Positions 1-10,728 of a stretch of 64,000 bases of DNA are shown here, one piece after another. The stretch is from NCBI RefSeq assembly GCF_964355755.1, contig NC_092674.1:17622501-17686500 (forward strand), given 5' to 3'. Below the pieces are notes generated by a model. That model saw only the letters and a program-made list of their open reading frames with translations, did no database searches and was not told where the DNA came from. Position 1 is the first letter of the stretch. Each line of letters opens with the position of its first letter. Source of the stretch: Antedon mediterranea (lineage: Eukaryota > Echinodermata > Crinoidea > Comatulida > Antedonidae). Position numbers and translations under genes: made by a program.

Positions 1-252
1 AGCATGGATTAAGACATACAGCGAAAATTAAAGTATTTAAAAACAATTACAAAGTAAATAAAAAATAAACATGCATGCAGTAATCTGGTGGATGATGTTA
101 ATATGAAAGTGTATGCCACATCGGGAATTGAATCTGAGTGATTACCATAGATTAAATTAAAATAAAATAAACACACAAACACATTCTATAAACTACTAAA
201 CAAAAAAACATGCATGCAGTTATCTGGTGGATGATGTTAATATGACAGTGTA

Positions 253-323
253 TGCCACATCAGGATTCAAACCCGAGACCTTCGACAAGAGTGCCGATGC
301 TCTACCAGCTGAGCTATGATAGC
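253..323 (-). tRNA. tRNA-like sequence (Lys-like, degenerate) in long unit 1
   Basis: On the minus strand an A box (TAGCTCAGCTGG) and a B box (here GGTTTGAATCC) are at tRNA spacing. The D stem GCTC/GAGC is intact, and the T stem TCGGG pairs with CCTGA. A seven-base loop CTCTTGT would give anticodon CTT (Lys), but the anticodon stem and part of the acceptor stem do not pair well. It is probably a tRNA-derived repeat or tRNA pseudogene that keeps pol III promoter boxes. Confidence 0.4.
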
Positions 324-576
324 ATTCTATAAAAGAAATAGATTTTAGTGATTAGCATGGATTAACATATTCTATAAACTACTAAACAAAAAAACGTGCA
401 TGCAGTTATCTGGTGGATGATGTTAATATGAAGGTGTATGGCACATCAGGATTTGAATCTGAAAAATTAGCATAGATTAAACTAAAATAAAACAAAACAC
501 AAACACATTCTATAAACTACTAAACAAATAAACATGCATGCAGTTATCTGGTGGATGATGTTAATATGAAAGTGTA

Positions 577-647
577 TGCCACATCAGGATTTGAACCCGA
601 GATCTTCGACAAGAGTGCCGATGCTCTACCAGCTGAGCTATGATAGC
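577..647 (-). tRNA. tRNA-like sequence in long unit 2
   Basis: Same 71-nt body as at 253-323, with a canonical B box GGTTCAAATCC and A box TAGCTCAGCTGG on the minus strand. The anticodon arm is equally imperfect, so transcription is possible but a functional tRNA is doubtful. Confidence 0.42.
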
Positions 648-1179
648 ATTCTATAAAAGAAATAGATTTTAGTGATTAGCATAGATTAACACATTCTATA
701 AACTACTAAACAAAAAAAACATGCATGCAGTTATCTGGTGGATGATGTTAATATGAAAGTGTATGCCACATCAGGATTTGAATCTGAGTGATTAGCATAG
801 ATTAAATTAACAAAAATAAACACACAAACACATTCTATAAACTACTAAACAAATAAACATGCATGCAGTTATCTGGTGGATGATGTTAATATGAAAGTGT
901 ATGCCACATCAGGATTTTAATCCGAGTGATTAGCATAGATTAAATTAAAGTAAAATAAACACACAAACACATTCTATAAACTACTAAACAAAAAAACATG
1001 CATGCAGTTATCTGGTAGATGATGTTAATATGAAAGTGTATGCCACATCAGGATTTAAATCTGAAAAATTAGCATAGATTAAATTAAAATAAAACAAACA
1101 CACAAACACATTCTATAAACTACTAAACAAATAAACATGCATGCAGTTATCTGGTGGATGATGTTAATATGAAAGTGTA

Positions 1180-1250
1180 TGCCACATCAGGATTTGAACC
1201 CGAGACCTTCGACAAGAGTGCCGATGCTCTACCAGCTGAGCTATGATAGC
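1180..1250 (-). tRNA. tRNA-like sequence in long unit 3
   Basis: Third copy of the 71-nt tRNA-like body. The A and B boxes are intact, the D stem pairs and the anticodon stem is weak. The surrounding 139-bp units have lost most of this body. Confidence 0.42.
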
Positions 1251-2164
1251 ATTCTATAAAAGAAATAGATTTTAGTGATTAGCATGGATTAACACATTCT
1301 ATAAACTACTAAACAAAAAAAACATGCATGCAGTTATCTGGTGGATGATGTGAGATATGAAAGTGTATGCCACATCCGAATTTGAATCTGAAAAATTAGT
1401 ATAGATTAAATTAAAAAAAACAAAAACTGAAACACATTCTATAAACTACTAAACAAATAAACATGCATGCAGTTATCTGGTGGATGATGTTAATATGAAA
1501 GTGTATGCCACATCAGGATTTGAATCTGAAAAATTAGCATAGATTAAATTTTTAAAAAACAAACACACAAACACATTCTATAAACTAGTAAACAAATAAA
1601 CATGCATGCAGTTATCTGGTGGATGATGTTAATATGAAAGTGTATGCCACATCAGGATTTGAATCTGAGTGATTAGCATAGATTAAATTAAAATAAAACA
1701 AACATACAAACACATTCTATAAACTACTAAACAAATAAACATTCATGCAGTTATCTGGTGGATGATGTTAATATGAAAGTGTATGCCACATCAGGATTTG
1801 AATCTGAGTGATTAGCATAGATTAAATTAAAATAAAACAAACACACAAACACATTCTATAAACTACTAAATAAATAAACATGCATGCAGTTATCTGGTGG
1901 ATGATGTTAATATGAAAGTGTATGCCACATCAGGATTTGAATCTGAAAAATTAGCATAGATTAAATATAAAAAAAACAAACATACAAACACATTCTATAA
2001 ACTACTAAACAAATAAACATGCATGCAGTTATCTGGTGGATGATGTTAATATGAAAGTGTATGCCACATCCGAATTTGAATGTGGTGGATTTAAGCATAG
2101 ATTAAAATAAAACAAACACACATTCTATTAAATACTAACAAAATAATAAATAATTTTAAAGTGT

Positions 2165-2235
2165 ACTGCATGTACACCTCAAAATTTGGACCTGAGACAG
2201 AGTGGTGATACTCTACGAACTCTAAAAAATAGATT
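2165..2235 (-). repeat. Diverged remnant of the tRNA-like unit
   Basis: The minus strand reads a degraded version of the same body (AGAGTTCGTAGAGTATCACC, then a CTCAGGTCCAAATTTTGAGG-like T arm). The order and spacing match the array to the left. It marks the worn edge of the array next to the gene at 2314-5277. Confidence 0.5.
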
Positions 2236-2313
2236 TTTGTAATTAACATACATATTTAAAAAAAAAATAAACAATAAACAAACAATTATAATAGTTGGAA
2301 ATACATTACTACT
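2236..2313. other. AT-rich spacer
   Basis: Short AT-rich stretch between the remnant tRNA-like unit and the proposed last exon. I see no gene and no clear polyadenylation signal on the minus strand that I would assign with confidence. Confidence 0.4.
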
Positions 2314-5277
2314 CTACACACTATTTCTTGGTCTGAAATAAAACAAAAAATTTAATTTAACATTTGATTGAACATATATCTGCTAAAGTTGAAAGAATTT
2401 TAACTTACAGGGAATTTATGCTTCCTTTGCAGATGCATGTCATACCTTGCCAGGTTTTTAGCCGAACATCCAGGCACACTGCAGGAATGTCTGGCCTTTT
2501 TTTTTCCCCCTTAAAGAAAACTTTAAATGATACACTCATGATAACTAGATAAAACATACAAAACTGTTTATCATTTTTCAATAATCCAATCACAGTATTC
2601 AATTCACCCAAAAATAGAAACCATTGAGAATGTTTGGTTTTCAATACATTACAAGTGCAGTTTTCGGTTTCCAGTATTGGTAGAGTTAACTAGTAAAATA
2701 TTCTATAAAAAAGAAACTGCAAACAAAACTAAGATAAATAAAAATATGTAATTTATTATATTTAGCTGAAGAAACTCCATGTTATACTTAACAATATGTT
2801 ATTTATAATTTAGCTGGTAACCACATGAAAAAAATTGTTCATAATGAATGAAGTACTCACCTTTTTCTAGCATCAGCAACCATGTTTTTAATTATTTCTC
2901 TATTTATTATTTTGTGGGCCTTTTCCAGATGGCTGGCAAGGTACCTGCTTATGCGGCCACACAGAATGCATGTTAACAATTTTCTGTTCTGTAGGCAATA
3001 ATAAACCATGACTATTTTGAATGAATGCTTTAAGGTCTATTCATTATCAACAACCAATATCAAAATATAAAATTTTATATTATTTGTATTCAATAAAAAA
3101 AACTATTTTAATGAAGTTAAATAATTTAAGACTTCAGTAACCACAGATGTAAACTACAACTATCTACGGTAATTAGATTTTTGATGCTAATCTACAGGGA
3201 AAATTTAATCTAGCTAAATTGATAATAAAAAAAATGAGGAAACAAAGTTTAAGTTAATATTTTACTTCAAATTAAGTACAAAAGTATATTCAATATGCTA
3301 CTTTCCCTTACAGCTTTCTTCTTTTCTATGTCCTTCCTAATAAAAACAAAATACAACACATAGGTATTAAAGGAAAAGTACTGATAAAGTAATATAATAT
3401 TTCATGTTAACTGTATATAACTACCGTATTTTTATTTTTACATTATTTAATAACATAGCATTTAGGGCCTAAGTGATCCATTGGCTGTTTATTTTAATTA
3501 CAGTATTAGTCAAAAAATATTATATTTACTTTTTTCCCTTCTTTTGAAAATCACTATACCTAAACAAATTAAAAAAATATTGTTATGGTTATAGTAATAA
3601 CTAAAGTTAACACAAATAAGGATGCTCAATAGTATATGTTTTGCTACATAATAAGCTCAATCTAGAAAAATAATACTGGTAAATTTTAGAAAATGATAAA
3701 CTATGTTCATTCTAGAATGTCTAAATACAAAACAGTTCATAACTTACATCTCAACTACCTCCTCTTCTTTTTCCTCGTCTTCTTTCTCGCTTTCTTCTTC
3801 TTCTTCTTCCTCCTCCTCCTCCTCCATGTTTTCCTCTTCCTCCATTTCTTCTTCCTCGTCTTCTTTCTCATTTTCTTCCTCCTCCATGTTTTCCTCTTCC
3901 TTATTTTCTTTCTTCTCAAATTCTCCATCCTCACTTCTATTAATAGTTCACAAAGTACACACAAATATTGTAGGTGTATTAAAATAAAAGTCGAAAAAAA
4001 AAAACTATTTATAGACCTACTATGAAATAATATAGAAATTATATAAGCATGTATGTTTGCACAAATTAGAATAGATGTTTGGCTTTAGGTAAATAAACAA
4101 CAGTATATATCCTATTCTTCGTTAACAAAATAATTTCAAGTATTTATTTTTTAACAAAAATAAGTTTGAATTGTATGGTGTGAATAATAAAGTATAAATA
4201 ATTACGTCAAAATAAAACAAAATTGTAAATTTATGGCAAAAATGGTTTATCACAGATAACAAATCACCCGAGTTAACTAACTGGTTAATTATTGAACCGA
4301 TTAATATTAAAATTTGCAAGGTAGGCTCAAATTAAACCCTAGCCATCAGCGCAAGATCAGTAATCTGGATGTCGTGGTTCATACAAACACAACAGATTTA
4401 TTCTCAAATTGGATACTTACACTTTGTCAGACATGTAGTCTTCTTTGCTACTAATAATAAAATTAAACAAATATTGTTAGTTAATTTTTACTTTGAAAAA
4501 CAAATACAGGCTCTAATTATTAACCTCTTTTATTTCATTAAAGCAAATAATTAAAAAAATCATTTCAAACCCTTACTTTTTTATCATTATGAATAAAAAT
4601 GAATAAAGGTTTGTTTATAACATGTCATTTTTCAAGAAGGCTGTACCAACGAAGATACAATATTGGAATTAAAAATAAAATACTTACCATCTAAATTTGT
4701 CATGGATGTAAAAATGGAGTAATTTATCAATAAATTTCTAACTATACTTACCAGTCTTCATGATTAAAAAAAATCGCTTTCAGTTAATTCATCAGGTTGC
4801 TATAAAAAAATAATGTTATTATTATTGTATATTTGTTACAAATAATTAAACTAAAGTTATCCGTAACTATTATTACATAGTGCAGTATTATTATTACTTT
4901 TCTAAGGCTTAACCTTACTTTTATATACTGTACTTGAAAAAGTTGAATTCCATGACTAAGATAAGCTCTAGATAAATGGATTATTACATTTGTGATTCAG
5001 CCAAGGAGCATTATCAGTACGGGACATGTCAGCTCATTTAGGAGATTAGATTAGTAATGACGTACATTTTATAAAAAGTCTGCTTTAGCGATAACATTTT
5101 ATAAACTTAAAATACCAACAACTGACAACAACCATTTGGTCCAGCATAAAATCTGGATGTTTCAGTATACAAAGCGAGTTGAATCGCTCCACCAAACCTG
5201 GAATAAATCATCCTGGATTCAGGTAAATTTAGGTAAATGAATTGTTTACTTACGGGTGAATTACAAAAACGGTCCAT
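2314..5277 (-). CDS. Multi-exon gene: acidic protein with C2H2-like zinc-finger motif
   Basis: Exons read on the minus strand: 5254-5277 (ATG, MDRFCNSP), then 4752-4799 or 4688-4737, 4421-4450, 3748-3936, 3530-3559, 3312-3336, 2861-2988, 2446-2490, and a possible last exon 2314-2332 ending in TAG. Donors are mostly GTAAGT, GTAAGG or GTGAGT, and reading phase is kept from exon to exon. The 63-residue exon 3748-3936 is almost all Glu with Asp, Lys and Asn. Exon 2861-2988 encodes CILCGRISRYLASHLEKAH, a C-x2-C-x9-H-x4-H motif. Exon 2446-2490 adds CSVPGCSAKNLAR, which looks like half of a second finger. The predicted length is about 180 residues. A C2H2-like motif suggests nucleic-acid binding, but I do not recognise the family. 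Exon 4752-4799 has an in-frame TAA after a T8 run. The 3' end is least certain and may be truncated by the satellite array. Confidence 0.62.
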
Positions 5278-5389
5278 TTTGAAATAATCTGTGGAACAAA
5301 TGATACATTTTTTGAAGAAAAAAAAAGCACTGAAGCCAGGGGTAGCATATACTTGCTAACGAGAAGGGCCTACTGTGGTCCAACTTTTA

Positions 5390-5880
5390 ATACCCTCTCC
5401 TTTATGCTAGGCCTAGGGGCCTACTCTAACCTAGCTAGTGTGGTATGATTGATAGGCCTAGCTAGAGACTAGGCCTATACATGACATAGGCCTACACCTA
5501 ACCTCCTATCTAGGCTACAGACAGATTCAGCCAACTAGGCTAGGCCTAAACTATTATTAACCTAGCCTAGGCCTAGCTAGGTAGACCAGGCTAGTAGGCC
5601 CTATAGCCTGGCCCAAGGAGGTAGGTTTAGTTCCTACCCTATCTAGGCCTATAATAATACTTTAATACGCAGGCCTAGGCCTAGCTAGGTAGGCTATGCC
5701 TAGCTAAGCTAGCTAGGACCTAGCCTAGCTAGGAGGGCTTATTAATTATTGTTAGGCCTCTAGCTAGCTAGCTAGGCCTAGCCTAGCTAGGCCTAGGCCT
5801 AGCCCTCTAGGGCCTAGGCTAGTAGGCCTAAGCCTAACTAGGGGCCTCTAGGCTAGGCCTAGCCTAGGCCTAGGTTAGGC
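5390..5880. repeat. CTAG/AGGCCT palindrome-rich low-complexity tract
   Basis: Dense runs of AGGCCTAGGCCTAG, GCTAGCTAGC and CCTAGGCC, many of them self-complementary. The tract begins just upstream of the first exon of the minus-strand gene. Similar but weaker tracts occur at 29455-30010 and around 36340-36380. It is not coding. Confidence 0.75.
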
Positions 5881-6286
5881 CACAATCATTTTATGGTGGT
5901 ATTTTTTTATTTTGGCCATTTAAAACAAAAAATCTCTGTACTTTAGTACAGGGATTAAGGCACTTGGTTATGCAATAAAAATTTATGTTAGGATAATAAA
6001 ATGTAATAAAAGTACCTAGCTTATAGCCTTACCTTTCTACAAACAGTCTGTTTTAACGATCAGATCAATACAGATGAATTTAAAAATTTAAAAAAACACC
6101 GCGTCCGGATGGGTTTATTTATAAAATTAGTGAAAGAGGCTGAATGCCAGTGATTACCTAACTGTTGAAAATTCTTCAATCGACGCGAGTGCATCTGAAA
6201 TCAGCATAATTGCACCCAAAAAACAGGTTGCATCGCGATATGCTGATCGGCCGCCGCTGATTAGCATTGAAAAGTTGCATTGTGCG
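5881..6286. other. Unique spacer with a small hairpin
   Basis: No gene seen. A perfect 7-bp inverted repeat CTGTACT/AGTACAG with a 2-base loop lies at 5936-5951. From about 6100 to 6280 the sequence is less AT-rich, with several CpG sites (CGCGTCCGG, CGACGCGAG, TCGCGATATGC), which could be promoter-like, but nothing decides this. Confidence 0.4.
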
Positions 6287-7886
6287 CTCCCTCGCTGATC
6301 TATCTCTCTCTCGCTGATCTATCTCTCTTTCTCGCTGATCTATCTCTTTCTCGCTGATGTATCTCTCTCTCGCTGATCTATCTCTCTCTCGCTGATCTAT
6401 CTCTCTCTCGCTGATCTATCTCTATCTCGCTGATCTATCTCTCTCTCGCTGATCTATCTCTCTCTCGCTGATCTATCTCTCTCTCGCTGATCTATCTCTT
6501 TCGCTGATCTATCTCTCTCTCTCGCTGATCTATCTCTCTCTCGCTGATCTATCTCTCTCGCTGATCTATCTCTCTCTCGCTGATCTATCTCTCTCGCTGA
6601 TCTATCTCTCTCTCGCTGATCTATCTCTCTCGCTGATCTATCTCTCTCGCTGATCTATCTCTCTCTCGCTGATCTATCTCTCTCTCACTGATCTATCTCT
6701 CTCTCGCTGATCTATTTCTCTCGCTGATCTATTTCTCTCTCTCGCTGATCTATCTCTCTCTCGCTGATCTATCTCTCTCTCGCTGATCTATCTCTCTCTC
6801 GCTGATCTATCTCTCTCTCTGATCTATCTCTCTCGCTGATCTATCTCTCTCTCGCTGATCTATCTCTCTCTCGCTGATCTATCTCTCTCTCGCTGATCTA
6901 TCTCTCTTTCGCTGATCTATCTCTCTCTCGCTGATCTATCTCTCTCTCGCTTATCTATCTCTCTCTCGCTGATCTATCTCTCTCTCTCGCTGATCTATCT
7001 CTCTCTCGCTGATCAATCTCTCTCTCGCTGATCTATCTCTCTCGCTGATCTATCTCTCTCTCGCTGATCTATCTCTCTGTCGCTGATCTATCTCTCTTTC
7101 GCTGATCTATCTCTCTCTCGTTGATCTATCTCTCTCTCGCTGATCTATCTCTCTCTCGCTGATCTATCTCTCTCTCTCGCTGATCTATCTCTCTCTCTCG
7201 CTGATCTATCTCTCTCTCGCTGATCTATCTCTCTCTCGCTGATCTATCTCTCTCTCTCGCTGATCTATCTCTCTCTCTCGCAGATCTATCTCTCTCGCTG
7301 ATTTATCTCTCTCTCGCTGATCTATCTCTCTCTCGCTGATCTATCTCTCTCTCTCGCTGATCTATCTCTCTCTCGCTGATCTATCTCTCTCTCGCTGATC
7401 TATCTCTCTCGCTGATCTATCTCTCTCTCGCTGATCTATCTCTATCTCGCTGATCTATCTCTCTCTCGCTGATCTATCTCTCTCTCGCTGATCTATCTCT
7501 CTCTCGCTGATCTATCTCTCTCGCTGATCTATCTCTCTCTCTCGCTGATCTATCTCTCTCTCGCTGATCTATCTCTCTCTCGCTGATCTATCTCTCTCTC
7601 TCGCTGATCTATCTCTCTCGCTGATCTATCTCTCTCTCGCTGATCTATCTCTCTCGCTGATCTATCTCTCTCGCTGATCTATCTCTCTCTCGCTGATCTA
7701 TCTCTCTCTCACTGATCTATCTCTCTCTCGCTGATCTATTTCTCTCGCTGATCTATCTCTCTCGCTGATCTATCTCTCTCTCGCTGATCTATCTCTCTCT
7801 CGCTGATCTATCTCTCTCTCGCTGATCTATCTCTCTCTCGCTAATCTATCTCTCTCTCGCTGATCTATCTCTCTCTAGCTGATCTA
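6287..7886. repeat. ~20-bp pyrimidine minisatellite (GCTGATCTATCTCTCTCTC)
   Basis: About 1.6 kb of tandem CGCTGATCTATCTCTCTCT units, roughly 80 copies. Unit length varies between about 16 and 22 bp through changes in the CT run. Point variants (GATTTATC, CACTGATC, GATCAATC) are scattered. The array ends abruptly where satellite A begins. Both edges are sharp and there is no coding potential. Confidence 0.92.
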
Positions 7887-8330
7887 CAGTATATTGTGTT
7901 AACATCATCTAATTGAGCCATAGTAACGAGTTATGTCTAAAAATAAAAGGGTCGAAATTTGGCCATTTTTCGAAAAATTTCCCTGCGGGGGACTATAGGA
8001 TTTTTTCCAAAAATTTTAAAATTTTCCACTTTTTAAAATTCAATAATTATGCTATAATATTGCCATTTATGCAAATATATTGTGCTAACATCATCTTATA
8101 GAGCCATAGTTACTAGTTATGTCAAAAAATAAAACGATCGAAATTTGGCCATTTTTGAAAATTTTCCTGCTGGGGACCATAGGAATTTTTTCGAAAAATG
8201 GCAAACCTTTCCACTTTTTAAAATTCGAAAATTATGCTGTAATATTGCCATTTACGCACATACATACCCTTTTTTTTTACATAACTAGTTACTATGCTTG
8301 TAAAAAGACTATGGCTCTATAAGATGATGT
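7887..8330 (+). repeat. Satellite A, plus orientation (~189-bp unit)
   Basis: A little over two units. Landmarks are CATCATCTTATAGAGCCATA, TAACTAGTTATGTCAAAAAA, a CCCTGCGGGGGACCATAGGA block and ATGCTATAATATTGCCATTT. The period, measured in the long array at 58948, 59138, 59327 and 59513, is 186-190 bp. Small ORFs here are incidental. Confidence 0.9.
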
Positions 8331-9289
8331 TAATACTGTAGCTATTCTTAGCACTTTGGTGTTTTTTCGAAAATCACAAAATGGTCTAAAACGTCTCCAG
8401 ATGCGATTTGAAGCTATTCTGTACACTTTGATGTTTTGTGTGAAAAAATTTTGTTGAAATGCTCAAAATGGTCTAAAACGTTTTCAAATACCATATTAAG
8501 CTATTTTGTGCTCTTTGATGTTTTTGTGTGAAAAGTTTTATCGAAATGCTCAAAATGGTCTAAAACGGTTTCTAATGTCATTTTAAGCACTTTGATGTTT
8601 TTGTGTAACCAAGTTTCATCAAAATGCACAAAATGGTCTAAGACGTCTCCAAATGCGATTTGAAGCTATTCTAGGCACTTTGGTGTTTTTATGTTAACAA
8701 GTTTTTTCGAAAATCACAAAATAGTCTAAAACGTCTCCAAATGCGATTTGAAGATATTCTGTAAACTTTGATGTTTTGTGTGAAAAGTTTTATCGAAATA
8801 CTCAAAATGGTCTAAAACGGTTTCTAATGTGATTTTAAGCACTTTGATGTTTTTGTGTAACCAAGTTTTTTTCGAAAATCACAAAATAGTCTAAAATGTC
8901 TCCAAATGCGATTTCAAGCTATTCTGTAAACTTTGATGTTTTTTGTGAAAAAATTTTGTCGAAATGCTCAAAATGGTCTAAAACGTTTTCAAATACGATA
9001 TTATGCTATTTTGTGCACTTTGATGTTTTTGTGTGAAAAGTTTTATCGAAATGCTCAAAATGGTCTAAAACGGTTTCTAATGTGATTTTAAGCACTTTGA
9101 TGTTTTTGTGTAACCAAGTTTTATCGAAATGCACAAAATGGTCTAAAACGTCTCCAAATGCGAATTGAAATAATTATTAGCACTTTGGTGTTTTTATGTT
9201 AACAAGTTTTTTTCGAAAATCACAAAATGGTCTAAAACGTCTCCAAATGCGGTTTGAAGCTATTCTGTACACTTTGATGTTTTGTGTGA
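8331..9289 (+). repeat. Satellite B, plus orientation (~88-bp unit, higher-order order)
   Basis: Tandem units built on AAAATGGTCTAAAACG followed by one of several variant segments (TCTCCAAATGCGATTTGAAG, TTTTCAAATACGATATTA, GTTTCTAATGTGATTTTAAG) and CACTTTGATGTTTTTGTG. The variants recur in the same order, suggesting a higher-order repeat of about four monomers. It passes directly into satellite C near 9290. Confidence 0.88.
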
Positions 9290-9830
9290 GAAATCGGGGT
9301 CGTTGTCTTTGCGTAAAATCGGTGTCGATTTCTGTACGTCAAAACGGGATCGATGTCTGTACATAAAATCGGAGTCGCTGTCTGTACGTAAAATCGAGGT
9401 CGATGTCTTTACGTAAGAACGGAGTCGATGTCTGTACGTAAAAACGGGGTCGATGTCGGTACGTTAAACGGAGTCGATGTATGTACGTAAAAACTAGGTC
9501 GATGTAAATACGGGGTCGATGTCTGTACGTGAAATCGGGGTCGACGTCTTGCGTAAAATCGGTGTCGATGTCTGTACGTCAAAACGGGGTCGATATATGT
9601 CCGTCAAAACTAGGTCGATGTAAAATCGGGGTCGCTGTCTGTACGTAAAATCGGGGTCGATGTCGGTACGTAAAACTAGGTCGATCTCTGTACGTAAAAA
9701 ACAAGGTCGATGTCTGTATGTAAAGACGGGGTCGATGTCTGTACGTCAAAACTAGGTCGATGTCTGTATGTAAAATCAGGGTCGATGTCTGTACGTAAAA
9801 CCGGTGTCGATGTCTGTAGGTCAAAACTAT
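9290..9830 (+). repeat. Satellite C, 25-bp minisatellite, plus orientation
   Basis: Unit GTCGATGTCTGTACGTAAAA plus a five-base variable part (TCGGG, ACGGG, ACTAG and others), 25 bp in all. Interrupted at 9831 by a TIR element and resumed at 10729. Confidence 0.93.
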
Positions 9831-10728
9831 CGCCCGTATTCTTAAACCGGACTTTAGTCGTAGTTCGAGCTAAAACTAAAAAAATGACGTTATTTTAATT
9901 CATAAACCGAACTTCAACTAAATCGCCGACTAATTCAGGCCAACCTCGACTTAATCGAGACGGATTTTGATCGATTTTTTTTGTCCTGGAGGGGGCAGGC
10001 TAAATGGTCGACTAAATGGTTTTTAAACGATGTTTATGAAAAACGAAACAGTCATTGAGTTGTTATATTGGCCAGATATTGAAGAATGAAATATCTATTT
10101 TTATATTAGCTTAATTAAATATACATTGGTATATGTTATAATAATGAAAATCATCTTTATTTACAACTGTATACAAATTACATAATTTTCTACGTCACGC
10201 CATAGCGACAATGGCAGATGCGGAAATTCACCACGCGATGGAATGTTTAGGGGGCCTAGCGCTTTCTTGTCACGCTATGAAGTGCGTGGTTCGTCGTGAT
10301 CATACTTTGTTGGGGGCCTAGAAAATTTAAAGGTTACCGTACCGCCATGGTTCCTAAATATATTTATAAGATTTTGTTTGTTGTTAATCAAATATACTTC
10401 ACTGTTAAATTAATACTGATCTTGTCTGACGATTAAAATTATTTTTCATGTATATAGTCCTGATGTGTAAAAAGTGTTGTAAGAAAATGGAAAGTGATAT
10501 CAATGCGCAAAATTTCGTCTGCTCCACAAATACTCTCTTGTCATTGGCCAATGTATAGCCTTTGTTACCCAGACGTGTGCAACTTGACTAAAAGCTCGAC
10601 TTCATTAAGTCGAACTGCAAACTTAGACTACTTCGTTTTTTAATCGAATTTGAAGTAATAGCTCGAACTACGACTTTTTCAAGTCGAACTTCGAACTACG
10701 ACTAAAGTCCGGTTTAAGAATACGGGCG
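9831..10728. mobile_element. 898-bp TIR element (CGCCCGTATTC ends), copy 1
   Basis: The left end CGCCCGTATTCTTAAACCGG is the exact inverted complement of the right end, which finishes ATACGGGCG at 10728. The inverted repeats extend about 40 bp with minor differences. It sits inside satellite C. The target duplication is unclear, perhaps TA. The interior is AT-rich and carries no transposase, only a 36-codon ORF, so the element is nonautonomous. A second, interrupted copy is at 36807-37935. I cannot assign a superfamily from the ends alone. Confidence 0.82.
10211..10321 (+). CDS. Small ORF (36 codons) inside TIR element copy 1
   Basis: ATG at 10211 opens a 36-residue reading frame starting MADAEIHHAMECLGGLAL and ending at TAG 10319-10321. 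The same frame, start and stop recur at 37403-37513 in the other copy with three substitutions near the ends of the frame. There is no recognisable domain. It may be a leftover first exon of the autonomous element or chance. Confidence 0.22.
   Translation: MADAEIHHAMECLGGLALSCHAMKCVVRRDHTLLGA

Larger units (their letters stand above)
1..2130. repeat. 139/187-bp tandem array containing tRNA-derived units
   Basis: About 14 units can be counted from the recurring ACATGCATGCAGTTATCTGG, which starts near 69, 207, 395, 532, 719, 857, 996, 1135, 1322, 1461, 1600, 1740, 1878 and 2017. Most spacings are 137-140 bp. Three are 187-188 bp, and these long units contain a tRNA-like body on the minus strand. 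The short units keep only the B-box-proximal end of that body (GGATTTGAA) and lack the rest, so they look like deletion derivatives of the long unit. The order from 69 is S L S L S S S L S S S S S. There is no coding potential. Confidence 0.9.

Noticed and set aside
253-323. Functional tRNA-Lys(CTT) gene
   Set aside because: The anticodon stem and part of the acceptor stem do not pair, and the copies lie in a tandem repeat. Kept only as tRNA-like.
3755-3964. Lys/Arg-rich minus-strand ORF
   Set aside because: It is a shadow of the Glu-rich exon 3748-3936 in another frame. The acidic frame has matching splice sites and phases.
3693-4025. Plus-strand Phe/Leu- and Ser-rich ORFs
   Set aside because: They are the complement of the GAA/GAG-rich exon and reflect its base composition only.
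7913-8322. 60-70-codon ORFs in satellite A (also 24965, 25897, 27065, 60334)
   Set aside because: They recur only because the unit recurs, differ in frame between units and have no homology to known proteins.
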